A stretch of 20,839 bases of DNA from a virus. Numbering within the stretch: the first letter of the stretch is position 1; each line of letters begins with the position of its first letter. The DNA lies in the IMG/VR virus record IMGVR_UViG_3300032893_000302, positions 1 through 20,839 of that record. One strand, 5' to 3'. Positions 1 through 7,210 of the stretch are shown here, piece after piece. The translations under genes and the position numbers were made by a program. The notes under the pieces are model-generated. The model saw nothing but the letters and a program-made list of their open reading frames with translations. It searched no databases and was not told where the DNA came from.

Positions 1-110
1 AGGCCGCCGGCTCGGGCTCCCGCCCAACCAAGTCGGTGCACGGCATCATGGACAGCTCGCCGGCGCATCCGCACCAGCTGGGCCGCGCGCCCAAGGGCTT
101 CCTGAAGTAG
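1..110 (+). CDS. 3' end of an unidentified small gene (partial)
   Basis: The reading frame is open from the left edge (first full codon at position 3) and stops at TAG 108-110, giving at least 35 residues that end in RAPKGFLK. The sequence is rich in Gly, Ser, Pro and His and shows no domain I recognise. The next gene starts four bases after this stop, which fits a compact phage operon. A start at ATG 48 would leave only a 20-residue peptide, so the true start probably lies outside the window. I cannot assign a function. Confidence 0.5.
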   Translation, partial: AAGSGSRPTKSVHGIMDSSPAHPHQLGRAPKGFLK

Positions 111-114
111 GCGC

Positions 115-270
115 ATGCCGCCCGTCTCCAAGAAGCAGCAGAACCTGATGCGGGCCGTGGCGCACGACTCCAAGTTCGCCAAGAAGGTCGGCATCCCGCA
201 GAGCGTGGGCAAGGAGTTCTCCGGCCCAGTCAAAAAGCCGGCTCACAAATCCAAGCACCGCGGGAAGTGA
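115..270 (+). CDS. Small basic conserved phage protein (51 aa)
   Basis: The protein starts MPPVSKKQQNLMRAVAH and continues with KFAKKVGIPQSVGKEF before a Lys/His-rich tail. This pattern, an SKKQ-x-LM-AVAH segment followed by KVGIPQSVGKEF, resembles a small protein family I know from many tailed phages, usually close to the terminase or portal genes. Its role is unknown. It is strongly basic, so nucleic-acid contact is possible, but that is inference. The ATG at 115 is the only sensible start and lies just after the preceding stop. The next gene starts four bases after its TGA. Confidence 0.75.
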   Translation: MPPVSKKQQNLMRAVAHDSKFAKKVGIPQSVGKEFSGPVKKPAHKSKHRGK

Positions 271-273
271 CCC

Positions 274-429
274 GTGGACCTGGCAGCCTACACGCAGCTG
301 GCGCGCGTCAGGTCCGAGCCGATCGAGACTTGGCAAGCCCTGGCCGTCGCCCAGACTGTCGACCGCGTGCGCAAGCACATGGACATCGCCATCCGCGGGC
401 GGCATCTGCTAGAGCGGCGCGGAAAATAA
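274..429 (+). CDS. Hypothetical small phage protein (51 aa), GTG start
   Basis: A GTG at 274, four bases after the previous TGA, opens a 51-residue frame ending at TAA 427-429. The product (MDLAAYTQLARVRSEPI at the start, a Arg/Gly-rich end) looks mostly helical, with regular hydrophobic spacing. I recognise no family. Support is positional: it fills the gap between two genes on the same strand with no spare sequence and uses GC-rich codons like its neighbours. The GTG start has no strong upstream purine run, so the start is tentative. Confidence 0.5.
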   Translation: MDLAAYTQLARVRSEPIETWQALAVAQTVDRVRKHMDIAIRGRHLLERRGK

Positions 430-444
430 TGTAAGGGGAATAAA

Positions 445-732
445 ATGTCTGAAGCCGGGCCAGTGCCTCCCCGGGGGCGCGGGCGGCCGAAGGGGTCGAA
501 AAACAAAACTCCCCAGATTATCAAGGAAATGGTGCTCACGGCGCTCGACAAAGAGGGCGGCGTGAAATACTTCCGGAAATTGGCGCAGGAAAATCCTACC
601 GCGTTCGTGACATTGGTCGCTAAAATCCTCCCCACGCAGATCACTGGCGCGAACGATGGCCCAGTGCAGGTGGAGAAGGTCGAACGTGTCGTCGTCCAGC
701 CCCCGAACTACGCTGACGATCCCGACAGCTGA
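445..732 (+). CDS. Terminase small-subunit-like protein with AT-hook (95 aa)
   Basis: Residues 10-21 read RGRGRPKGSKNK, an AT-hook-like minor-groove-binding motif. They are followed by a helical segment (IIKEMVLTALDKEGG) and ENPTAFVTLVAKILPTQI. The order of a GRPKGS-NK motif, a short helical region and NPTAF-LL-K-LP is typical of phage proteins encoded just before the large terminase and thought to be DNA-recognition or small terminase subunits. P22 gp3 is longer (about 162 residues), so this may be a minimal or unrelated version. An AGGGG run at 432-437 lies a suitable distance before the ATG. The 3' end overlaps the terminase gene by 47 bases. The packaging role is inferred from motif and position. 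Confidence 0.7.
   Translation: MSEAGPVPPRGRGRPKGSKNKTPQIIKEMVLTALDKEGGVKYFRKLAQENPTAFVTLVAKILPTQITGANDGPVQVEKVERVVVQPPNYADDPDS
672..679 (+). promoter_or_regulatory. Ribosome binding site deciding the terminase GTG start
   Basis: GGAGAAGG lies six bases before GTG 686, inside the preceding gene. The alternative ATG at 656 has no purine-rich sequence in the right place and would add ten residues unlike other terminase N-termini. This favours translation from GTG 686. Confidence 0.6.
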
Positions 733-2017
733 AGTCTTCGTCCCGCTGCTGTCGCCTGGCCGCTACAAGGGCGCGTACGGAGGTCGCGGCTCGGGCAAGT
801 CCCACTTCTTCGCCGAGAACTTGGTCGACGACGCGCTGCGCATCCGCGGCTTGCGCGCGGTGTGCGTCCGCGAGGTGCAGAAGGCGCTGAAGGAGTCGGC
901 CAAGCAGCTGATCGAAGACAAGATCAAGGCGCTCGGCGTCGCCCACCTGTTCGGCGTGCAGGAAGACCGGATCATCACGCCAGGCGGCGGGGCGATCATT
1001 TTCCGGGGGATGCAGGACTACAACGCCGAGAGCATCAAGTCGCTCGAGGGCTATCACCGGGCGTGGGTGGAAGAGGCGCAGACCCTGTCGGCCCGCTCGC
1101 TCACGCTGCTGCGCCCCACCATCCGCGCGCCGGGCTCCGAGCTCTGGTTCAGCTGGAACCCGCGCCGCAAATCCGACGCCGTCGACAAGCTGCTGCGCGG
1201 GGCCACGCCGCCCACCGGCGCCATCGTCGTCGAGGCGAACTGGCGCGACAACCCGTGGTTCCCCGCCGAGCTCAACCAGGAGCGCATCGACGACCGCCGC
1301 GACCGGCCGGAGGAGTATGAGCACATCTGGGAAGGCGGCTATCAGAAGGTCACCAGCGGGGCCTACTACGCCGCGGGCCTGCTGCAGGCCAAGCGCGAGG
1401 GCCGGATCGGGCGCGTGGCGCGCGACCCGCTGATGAGCGTCAAGGCGGTGTTCGACATCGGCGGCACGGGCGCGCGAGCTGACGCCTGCGCCATCTGGAT
1501 CGTCCAGTTCATCGGCAAGGAGATCCGATGGCTGAACTACTACGAGGCCGTGGGCCAGCCGCTGGCGACGCACGTGGCGTGGCTGCGTGCCGAGGGCTAC
1601 GACAAGGCGCACTGCATCCTCCCCCACGACGGCGCGACCAACGACCGCGTGCACGACGTGAGCTTCGAGAGCGCGCTCAAGGCCGCGGGCTTCACCGTCG
1701 AGGTCATCCCCAACCAGGGTCCAGGTGCGGCCAAGATGCGCATAGAAGCGCTCCGGCGCCTGTTCCCGGCCTGCTGGTTCAACGAGGAGACCACCGAATC
1801 CGGCCGCGAGGCGCTAGGCGCCTACCACGAGAAGAAGGACGAGCAGCGCGGGATCGGCCTGGGCCCGAACCACGACTGGTCGTCGCACGGCGCCGACGCG
1901 GGCGGCCTGGTCGCGGTCGCCTACGAGGCGCCCAAGATCAAGCGCGCCGAGCCGCAGGAGCGTAAGGTCTACACCAGCATGGACGGCGACATGGGTGACG
2001 CCTGGATGGCCAACTAG
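686..2017 (+). CDS. terL: Terminase large subunit, ATPase and nuclease (443 aa)
   Basis: This is the motor that packages DNA into the procapsid through the portal and cuts the concatemer. From GTG 686 the N-terminal ATPase domain carries a Walker A loop, GGRGSGKS, at residues 32-39, and a Walker B-like strand RAWVEEA with acidic pair Glu129-Glu130. The C-terminal half looks like the RNase H-like nuclease: FDIGGTG with Asp257, LPHDG with Asp315, and NHDWSSHGAD with Asp397 and Asp404, which would supply the metal ligands. The length is normal for the PBSX/Terminase_3-6 type. The gene overlaps the small-subunit-like gene upstream. An upstream ATG at 656 (453 aa) is the alternative start but lacks a ribosome binding site. 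Confidence 0.93.
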   Translation: MSSSSPRTTLTIPTAEVFVPLLSPGRYKGAYGGRGSGKSHFFAENLVDDALRIRGLRAVCVREVQKALKESAKQLIEDKIKALGVAHLFGVQEDRIITPGGGAIIFRGMQDYNAESIKSLEGYHRAWVEEAQTLSARSLTLLRPTIRAPGSELWFSWNPRRKSDAVDKLLRGATPPTGAIVVEANWRDNPWFPAELNQERIDDRRDRPEEYEHIWEGGYQKVTSGAYYAAGLLQAKREGRIGRVARDPLMSVKAVFDIGGTGARADACAIWIVQFIGKEIRWLNYYEAVGQPLATHVAWLRAEGYDKAHCILPHDGATNDRVHDVSFESALKAAGFTVEVIPNQGPGAAKMRIEALRRLFPACWFNEETTESGREALGAYHEKKDEQRGIGLGPNHDWSSHGADAGGLVAVAYEAPKIKRAEPQERKVYTSMDGDMGDAWMAN

Positions 2018-2019
2018 TC

Positions 2020-2232
2020 GTGCGCTTCCAGGAATATTTCTTCTGGTCGCCGATCATGGACGCTGACGCCTGCCGCCTGAGCATGTGCGACGCCCACGGT
2101 CGGGAGTTTTTTTGCATAGTCCCGTACGATGATGGTAAAGCTTGGCGCGCGCGCCGCGACGAATACCTCGGGTACATCACCCAGGCCATCGACGCGGGGC
2201 TTCAGCCGGGCGAGGTCAGGTTGCGCCGATGA
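2020..2232 (+). CDS. Hypothetical phage protein (70 aa), GTG start
   Basis: The frame opens at GTG 2020, two bases after the terminase stop, and ends at TGA 2230-2232, overlapping the next ATG. The product starts MRFQEYFFWSPIMDAD and includes CIVPYDDGKAWRARRDEY and AIDAGLQPGEVRLRR. The charged, aromatic mixture looks like a real folded small protein. ATG 2056 is an alternative start that would shorten it by 12 residues. A run of seven T at 2107-2113 lies inside the frame and encodes Phe-Phe; the frame stays open across it. I recognise no family. Translational coupling to the next gene is likely. Confidence 0.6.
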   Translation: MRFQEYFFWSPIMDADACRLSMCDAHGREFFCIVPYDDGKAWRARRDEYLGYITQAIDAGLQPGEVRLRR

Positions 2233-2588
2233 GCATTTATCACCTGCTGCAAGCCTCGCAGACCGCGACGAGCGCCACCCCACAGACGCCCGGTGTCAAG
2301 CCGGCCGGCGGCTACGGCAGCGGCCAGCCGCCTGCCCAGCAGCAGTTCGAGCTCGTGGTGTCCGGCGTGAACGCCGTCTCCGCCACCGCCCAGGTCTACG
2401 GCTCGAACGACGATCCCAACGGCGCCGCCGGCCAGTCGTGGACCGCGATCGGCGACCCGATCACCGCGACCGGCTCCAACCTCGCCAGCGCCACGTTCAC
2501 CGCCCAGACGTCGTACGGCTGGTACACGGCCGCGCTGACGGCGCTCACTGGCACGAGCGCGGTCGCCGACGTCAAGATGAGCGCGTGA
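2229..2588 (+). CDS. Hypothetical structural-type phage protein (119 aa)
   Basis: ATG 2229 overlaps the preceding TGA (ATGA). The first 40 residues are rich in Ala, Thr, Gln and Pro. The rest alternates polar and hydrophobic residues in a beta-rich pattern (QFELVVSGVNAVSATAQVYG, then SATFTAQTSYGWYTAALTAL), ending VADVKMSA. This composition resembles small beta-sandwich virion proteins such as decoration or head-completion proteins, but no specific family is recognised. It contains SYGWYTAALTALTGTSA, which resembles segments of small phage proteins encoded near head genes. Function is not assigned. Confidence 0.65.
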   Translation: MSIYHLLQASQTATSATPQTPGVKPAGGYGSGQPPAQQQFELVVSGVNAVSATAQVYGSNDDPNGAAGQSWTAIGDPITATGSNLASATFTAQTSYGWYTAALTALTGTSAVADVKMSA

Positions 2589-2592
2589 CCAG

Positions 2593-2748
2593 ATGCGCGC
2601 CGTCGTCGAGCCGTCCGGCCGCAAGGACGAATGGGCCTGGCAGGTCCGCCGCAAGCGCGATCGGGTGATCGTCGGTCTGTTCAAGACCCAGGAGCGCGCC
2701 GAGGCGTGGATCGCGTCGACCAAGTCGGTGCAGCAGGTGGCGGCGTGA
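2593..2748 (+). CDS. Small basic phage protein (51 aa)
   Basis: ATG 2593 opens five bases after the previous stop and the frame ends at TGA 2746-2748. The product has a Trp-rich centre (DEWAWQVRRKRDRVIVGLF) and a helix (KTQERAEAWIAST). The order 'polar strand, basic strand, then a helix starting T-x-E-x-AxxW' resembles small DUF2188-like proteins, which are a beta-beta-beta-alpha fold of unknown role. That resemblance is weak and from memory. The stop codon overlaps the next GTG start. Confidence 0.55.
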   Translation: MRAVVEPSGRKDEWAWQVRRKRDRVIVGLFKTQERAEAWIASTKSVQQVAA

Positions 2749-2906
2749 GAGAGCTAGGCCACCCGCTCGAGGGCGAGGTGCTCCCGCCCGCGCCGAAGCT
2801 TCAGTCGACGATGGCCGACGCTGTCTATCTCGTGTTCTGCACCTGGCGCGGGTGGGTTGGCCTGGCCATCGCTTTCGCCGGGCTACGGATAGCCCTTCAC
2901 CCCTGA
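2745..2906 (+). CDS. Hypothetical small protein with possible membrane segment (53 aa)
   Basis: GTG 2745 overlaps the previous TGA, and the frame ends at TGA 2904-2906. The C-terminal half (VYLVFCTWRGWVGLAIAFAGLRIAL) is hydrophobic with one or two Arg and could form a single membrane segment. No family is recognised. The gene is supported by exact stop-start overlap with its neighbour and by the lack of any other candidate in 2749-2917. A small membrane protein in a phage can be a lysis accessory factor or an inner-membrane effector, but nothing here decides that. Confidence 0.45.
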   Translation: MRELGHPLEGEVLPPAPKLQSTMADAVYLVFCTWRGWVGLAIAFAGLRIALHP

Positions 2907-2917
2907 GAGGAGTCGTC

Positions 2918-3166
2918 ATGGACGCTCAACAGCTGCCGCAGTACCGCTCGCACAAGATCGTTCGCGCCGCCCCGATCAAGGCCTTTGACGTCGTGAAATT
3001 GACGGTCGACGTCGAGCTGCCTGAGATGGGCGCAATGCTCGGCGTGCCGGACAATTTCTTCGCCCGCGGCGCGCCTTCGATCGGCGACTACCTGGTGGTC
3101 TACGACGACAGCTATATGTCGTGGTCTCCCAAGAAGGCGTTCGAGGACGGGTACAGCGCCCTGTGA
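2918..3166 (+). CDS. Conserved small phage protein, GDYLVVYDDSY type (82 aa)
   Basis: ATG 2918 follows an AGGAG at 2908-2912. The protein begins MDAQQLPQYRSHKIVRAAPI and ends in PSIGDYLVVYDDSYMSWSPKKAFEDGY. The pairing of 'YxSHKxVxAxxI' at the N-terminus with 'GxYxVxYxDxYxSxSPxxAFExGY' at the C-terminus is a recurring small phage protein that I know from many tailed-phage genomes; its function is not established. A longer frame upstream is rejected because the ribosome binding site points to 2918. The stop overlaps the next GTG start. Confidence 0.78.
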   Translation: MDAQQLPQYRSHKIVRAAPIKAFDVVKLTVDVELPEMGAMLGVPDNFFARGAPSIGDYLVVYDDSYMSWSPKKAFEDGYSAL

Positions 3167-3324
3167 AGAACGAAACGCCGTCCTCACACCCCAAGCAACG
3201 GGCGTACGAGCAGCACCGCCGGGAGTGGGCCGAGATTCACGGCCGGCCGATCCCGGCCGATCGCCCGGCCGCTATCCGCTACGGCGGCACGCAGCCGGTG
3301 TCCGACAGGGAGTGGAAGAAGTGA
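3163..3324 (+). CDS. Hypothetical small phage protein (53 aa), GTG start
   Basis: GTG 3163 overlaps the preceding TGA (GTGA) and the frame closes at TGA 3322-3324, again overlapping the next GTG. The product is hydrophilic (QRAYEQHRREWAEIHGRP, then IRYGGTQPVSDREWKK) with many Arg and His. No family is recognised. The double stop-start overlap argues that it is translated, coupled to the genes on either side. Confidence 0.5.
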   Translation: MKNETPSSHPKQRAYEQHRREWAEIHGRPIPADRPAAIRYGGTQPVSDREWKK

Positions 3325-3617
3325 CCGTCCGCCCGCTTCTCGACCGCATCCACGTCCGCCCCGCCGCCGACCGGCGCCTGTCGCCCGGCGGGATCGTACT
3401 GCCGGAGATCCGCCGCGAGCGCATGAAGACCGGCCACCTGGTCCCGGGCGAGCAGAAGACCCGCGAGGGCGTGGTCACCGCTGCAGGTCCGAAGGCGGGC
3501 GACGTCCAGATCGGCGATCGCGTCCTGTTCTACGGGCACGTGGGCTTCCCCACCGTCATTGACGGCGAGGAGCTGCTCGTCATGAAGAACGAGGACATCC
3601 TTGGGATTTTTGACTAG
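3321..3617 (+). CDS. GroES-like co-chaperonin (Cpn10 family, 98 aa)
   Basis: The protein begins MTVRPLLDRIHVRP, has the loop strand SPGGIVLPE, then REGVVTAAGP, IGDRVLFYGHVG and ends DGEELLVMKNEDILGIFD. This is the full Cpn10 pattern in order: R-P-L-x-D-R, GGI-LP, G-V-AxGP, GDRVLF and EELL-M-x-x-DILGI. Length is normal for GroES (about 97 residues). GroES caps the host GroEL chamber; phage versions such as T4 gp31 adapt the chamber to fold the coat protein. The residues between LPE and REGV, RRERMKTGHLVPGEQKT, form a charged insertion. The mobile loop that contacts GroEL lies before SPGGIVLPE and reads AADRRL, shorter than in host GroES. Spacing: GTG overlaps the preceding stop. Confidence 0.88.
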   Translation: MTVRPLLDRIHVRPAADRRLSPGGIVLPEIRRERMKTGHLVPGEQKTREGVVTAAGPKAGDVQIGDRVLFYGHVGFPTVIDGEELLVMKNEDILGIFD

Positions 3618-3643
3618 TAGACGGTTGCACAAGGAGGTGCACC

Positions 3644-3832
3644 ATGACCATCAAGGTAACCGTCAGCGTCAACGGCAACTACAAGATCCCGATCAAAAAG
3701 GGGGAAGAAGTCACTTGGCTCTCCGGCAAGGGCCATGAAGGTCCGAACGTCCAAGACTTCTGGCCCAACGATCACGGCGACGGAACCGTCCTCGTGATCG
3801 GCCCCGAAGAACCCGACAACGACGAGGCGTGA
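3644..3832 (+). CDS. Hypothetical small phage protein (62 aa)
   Basis: A strong AAGGAGG at 3631-3637 sits six bases before ATG 3644, one of the best ribosome binding sites in the window. The product has a beta-strand start (MTIKVTVSVNGNYKIPI), a Gly/His-rich centre (KGHEGPNVQDFWPNDHGDG) and an acidic tail. No family is recognised. The strong initiation signal suggests it is made at high level compared with its coupled neighbours, which may point to a structural or chaperone-associated role; that is inference. Confidence 0.65.
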   Translation: MTIKVTVSVNGNYKIPIKKGEEVTWLSGKGHEGPNVQDFWPNDHGDGTVLVIGPEEPDNDEA

Positions 3833-3835
3833 GCT

Positions 3836-4066
3836 GTGATTAAGGGCCGTACGGTTAGGGTGAGCGACTGCCCGCAGGTGCTCACGCCTGAGGTGATCAT
3901 CGCCCTGCCGGACGGCTTCACGCTGCACGAGCTGCCGGACGGTACAGTAGCGCTCTGGAATGGCTGGGCCTTCATCGAGTTCGACAGCTTGGAGACTGCG
4001 CTGTCCGGTCTGCAGGTCGGCGTCGATGTGCTCAACCTCGCCACGGCGTGTCCGGGGCTGCACTGA
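3836..4066 (+). CDS. Hypothetical phage protein (76 aa), GTG start
   Basis: The frame opens at GTG 3836, four bases after the previous stop, and closes at TGA 4064-4066, overlapping the portal ATG (TGATG). The product reads MIKGRTVRVSDCPQV and later PDGFTLHELPDGTVALWNGW. The repeated pattern of PDG turns suggests a small beta-rich protein. No family is recognised. Its position immediately before, and coupled to, the portal gene fits a head-assembly operon. Confidence 0.55.
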   Translation: MIKGRTVRVSDCPQVLTPEVIIALPDGFTLHELPDGTVALWNGWAFIEFDSLETALSGLQVGVDVLNLATACPGLH

Positions 4067-6282
4067 TGGCCAACAACCCGCGAGACCCGAAGGACGACGG
4101 CAAGATCAAGCTCCCGCAGATCCAGGCCGGCATGAACAAGCGCGGGCCCACCGCCAGCGACGGCGGCAAGGGAGGCGACGACGGCGAGTGGACGTGGCTC
4201 GGCCGGCAGAAGTTCGAGGAAAAGGACGCCGACATCCTGGCCCGCGCGCGCAGCCGATTCGAGCGCACGGCCACTTCAGAAGCGGAGAACCGCAAACGCG
4301 CCGAGGACGACCTGAAGTTCCGCGACGGCCAGCAATGGCCCGCGGACGTCGCCGCACAGCGGAACATGGACAAGCGGCCGTGCCTGACCATCAACAAGCT
4401 GAACACGTTCGTGCACCTGATCACGAACGACATCCGCATGAACAGGCCGGCGATGAACGTGTCGCCGGTGGGCGAGCGGGGCGACAAGGAAGCGGCGAAG
4501 ATGTTCCGCGGCCTGATCCGCCACATCGAACGCGCCAGCGCGGCCGACATCGCCTATGACACCGCGACCGACAATCAGGTCACCAACGGCTTCGGCTACA
4601 TCCGCCTGCTGCTGGACTGGGAGAGCCCCGACAGCTTCCACCAGGTGCTGCGCATCGGCCGCGTGCGCAACCCGTTCACCGTCTACTTGGACCCCGACCG
4701 GCAGCAGCCCGACGGCAGCGACAGCCGCTTCGGCTTCGTGACCGAGGTCATGCCGCTCGACGAGTTCAAGGCTCTCTGGCCCGACCTGTCGCCGTCGTCC
4801 TACGACCTGGGCGCCATCGGCGACAAGTGGAAGGAGTGGAGCTCCAAGGACGGCGTTCGCGTCTGCGAATACTATGAAATCACTCACGAAACTCGCACGC
4901 TGGTGGAGCTCGACAACGGCTTCACCGGCTGGGCCGACGAGCTCGACGACAAGGTCAAGGACAGCCTGAAGGCCAAGCGCCTCACCTACCGCCGCAAGCG
5001 CGAGGCGCAGTACCCGAAGGTCATGCACTACAAGCTGACGGCCATCGACATCCTCGAGCGCGAGGAGTGGATCGGGTCGCACATCCCGATCGTGCCGGTG
5101 ATCGGCGATGAAATCGACATCGGCGGCAAGGTCTCCCTCCGCGGCGTGGTGCGCGACGCCAAGGGCCCGCAGCAGATGTACAATTACTGGCGGACCAGCG
5201 AGACTGAGCTCGTCGCCCTGGCCCCGAAGGCGCCCTACATTGTCGAAGAGGGCCAGATCGAAGGCCATGAGCGCCAGTGGAAGAACGCCAACACCCGGTC
5301 GTTCCCCTACCTGTCCTACAAGGGGACCAGCGTCGCCGGCAGGCCCGCCCCGCCGCCGCAGCGCCAGCCCTCGCCCCAGATCCCCGCAGGTGTCGTCCAG
5401 GCCGCCCAGAGCGCCGCGCAGGACATGATGGCGACCACGGGTATCCGCTTCGACGCCACCATGCAGGAGCGCATGACCGACGAGAGCGGCCGCGCGATCC
5501 GCGAGCTGCGCCGCACCTCCGACATCGGCGCCTTCCACTACGCCGACAACCTCAACCGCTCGCTCCGCTGGCTGGGCGAACAGCTGCTCGAGGCCATCCC
5601 CAAGGTCTACGACGAGGAGCGCGTGGTCACGATCCTGCGCGAGGACGACCAGGAGGAGCAGATCAAGATCAACCCGGCCGCCAACGCAGCCTATGGCGAG
5701 CAGAAGCGTCCTGACGCCGGCCCGGTGAAGATCTTCAATCCCAAGATCGGCAAGTATGGCGTCACCGTCACCATCGGCGAGAGCTACGCCACCAAGCGCA
5801 TCGAAGCCGCCGAGCAGATGATGGCCTTCGTCAAGGCGCTGCCGAACACCGCCGCCATGGTCGCCGACCTGATCGCGGCCGAGATGGACTGGCCGGGCGC
5901 CGAGAAGATCGCCTCGCGCCTGGCCAAGGCGATCGACCCAAAGCTGCTCACGCCCGATCAGAAGGACATTTCGCCGCAGGTGCAGGCGCTGATTCAGAGC
6001 CTGGAGACGCAGGTGAAGATGCTGCAGGGCGAACTGCAGCAGGCCCTGGCCGCGGTGAAGGACAAGTCCGAAGACCGCGACATCGCCCGGGAGAAGATCA
6101 CGGCCGACTTCGAGGCGAAGATCCTCGCCATTGTGCAGAAGGCCGAGGCCGAACGCTCCAAGCAGGAGAACGAAAACCTGCGGGCTGTGGTGCAGCACGT
6201 GAAAGACCTTACAATGCACCTCATGCCGAAACCCCAAGAGCCGGAGCGCGAAGCCGGCGAGGAGCCTGACGAAAATGCCTGA
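4066..6282 (+). CDS. P22-type portal protein (738 aa)
   Basis: The portal forms the dodecameric ring at one capsid vertex through which DNA enters and leaves. The length, 738 residues, is close to P22 gp1 (about 725). Diagnostic stretches include RPCLTINKLNTFVHLITNDI, NRPAMNVSPVG, GFGYIRLLLDWE, RVRNPFTVYLDPD, and later ATTGIRFDATMQERMTDESG. The last ~110 residues form a long heptad-rich coiled coil (from about residue 634, LIQSLETQVKMLQGELQQAL, to about residue 712), matching the C-terminal helical barrel of P22-like portals. ATG 4066 overlaps the previous stop; a start 18 bases upstream is possible but lacks the coupling. The scaffold gene overlaps its end by eight bases. Confidence 0.93.
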   Translation: MANNPRDPKDDGKIKLPQIQAGMNKRGPTASDGGKGGDDGEWTWLGRQKFEEKDADILARARSRFERTATSEAENRKRAEDDLKFRDGQQWPADVAAQRNMDKRPCLTINKLNTFVHLITNDIRMNRPAMNVSPVGERGDKEAAKMFRGLIRHIERASAADIAYDTATDNQVTNGFGYIRLLLDWESPDSFHQVLRIGRVRNPFTVYLDPDRQQPDGSDSRFGFVTEVMPLDEFKALWPDLSPSSYDLGAIGDKWKEWSSKDGVRVCEYYEITHETRTLVELDNGFTGWADELDDKVKDSLKAKRLTYRRKREAQYPKVMHYKLTAIDILEREEWIGSHIPIVPVIGDEIDIGGKVSLRGVVRDAKGPQQMYNYWRTSETELVALAPKAPYIVEEGQIEGHERQWKNANTRSFPYLSYKGTSVAGRPAPPPQRQPSPQIPAGVVQAAQSAAQDMMATTGIRFDATMQERMTDESGRAIRELRRTSDIGAFHYADNLNRSLRWLGEQLLEAIPKVYDEERVVTILREDDQEEQIKINPAANAAYGEQKRPDAGPVKIFNPKIGKYGVTVTIGESYATKRIEAAEQMMAFVKALPNTAAMVADLIAAEMDWPGAEKIASRLAKAIDPKLLTPDQKDISPQVQALIQSLETQVKMLQGELQQALAAVKDKSEDRDIAREKITADFEAKILAIVQKAEAERSKQENENLRAVVQHVKDLTMHLMPKPQEPEREAGEEPDENA

Positions 6283-7210
6283 TCCAGCCGCTCTTGCGAT
6301 GGCCCGGCAGGGCCCCACGCTGTCGGCGACGTCCGACATGCCCGCGCCTGCGGCCCAGCCCACGCCTGCCGACGACAGTCAAAAAGCCGCCGCTGTTGAC
6401 GAAACCGCTGCAGGAGCGGATAAATCAACCACCGCGGCGGAAAATGACGCGGGCGAGAGCGCCGCCGGCTCCAAGGAAAAGGGCGAAGGGACCGATGTCC
6501 CGGCTTGGCAAAAGGCGCGCATCACCGCCGAGGCCAACAAACGTCGGGCTGCCGAAGAACGCGCGAAAGCCCTAGAGACCGAGAACGCCCGCCTGCGGGA
6601 ACTCAGCCTCAAGGCCCTCGAGCAAGTCACGGCCAAGCCGGAGCCGAAGGAAGATCCCCGCCCGTCGCGGGACACCTTCGACGACCCGGACGCCTACGAC
6701 AAAGCGCTCGAGGCGTGGGCAGGACGCCAGGCCGCCGCCAAGGCGGTGGCGGACGACCGCAAGGCGCGCGAGACGGAGCAGCAGCGAGCTCGGGCCCAGG
6801 AGACCGTCGACACCTACAACGCCCGCCGGGCCGAGTTCGTGAAGGCCAATCCGGACTTCGAGGAGATCGTCGAGGCCGACGACCTGCACTTCACCCCGGC
6901 CATGACCGTGGCGATCGTGCACGACGAGGATGGCCCGGCAGTGGCGTACTACCTCGCGAAGAATCCCGAGGAGTTCGACCGGATCTCCAAGATGGACACG
7001 GCCCAAGCGGCGGTAGCGATCGGACGGATTGCGGCGCGCTTGAACAAGCAGCCCGTCGATCCGAAGCCCGATCCCATCAAGCCGCTGAACGGATCACGGG
7101 CGTCCGCGGCCGGCAAGTCGGCCGATGAGATGTCGATGGCGGAATATGCGGCCAAGCGGGAGGCGGATCGTCTCGCAGCTTGGAAGGCCAGGACCGGCAG
7201 AACCAACTAG
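6275..7210 (+). CDS. Scaffolding protein (311 aa)
   Basis: The position between portal and coat, the length (P22 gp8 is about 303) and the composition point to the procapsid scaffold. The first ~70 residues are Ala/Pro/acidic and disordered. From about residue 75 a coiled coil runs through WQKARITAEANKRRAAEERA, KALETENARLREL and a second helical region RKARETEQQRARAQETVDTY. The C-terminus is basic and helical (MAEYAAKREADRLAAWKART), which in scaffolds contacts the coat protein. GAGGAG at 6259-6264 serves ATG 6275, inside the portal gene. Scaffolds diverge quickly, so assignment is by architecture and synteny rather than sequence. Confidence 0.85.
   Translation: MPDPAALAMARQGPTLSATSDMPAPAAQPTPADDSQKAAAVDETAAGADKSTTAAENDAGESAAGSKEKGEGTDVPAWQKARITAEANKRRAAEERAKALETENARLRELSLKALEQVTAKPEPKEDPRPSRDTFDDPDAYDKALEAWAGRQAAAKAVADDRKARETEQQRARAQETVDTYNARRAEFVKANPDFEEIVEADDLHFTPAMTVAIVHDEDGPAVAYYLAKNPEEFDRISKMDTAQAAVAIGRIAARLNKQPVDPKPDPIKPLNGSRASAAGKSADEMSMAEYAAKREADRLAAWKARTGRTN

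Noticed and set aside
420-444. AT-rich AAAATAATGT as a -10 element before the small-terminase-like gene
   Set aside because: There is no matching -35 element and the AT-richness is explained by the start region and its ribosome binding site.
656-685. Ten-residue extension of the terminase from ATG 656
   Set aside because: No ribosome binding site and the residues are unlike terminase N-termini; GTG 686 has both.
2086-2115. Possible terminator: short CCC/GGG stem followed by seven T
   Set aside because: The stem is only three base pairs and the T run encodes Phe-Phe inside an open gene.
3618-3643. tRNA or other small RNA in the gaps between small genes
   Set aside because: Gaps are too short for a tRNA and no cloverleaf stems were seen anywhere in the window.
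4276-6363. Long open frames on the minus strand (for example 4276-6363, 7260-8837 and 14046-16637)
   Set aside because: They mirror strong + strand genes with recognisable products, are Arg/Leu/Val/Gly-rich in the way expected of a GC-rich antisense frame, and show no family motifs or ribosome binding sites.
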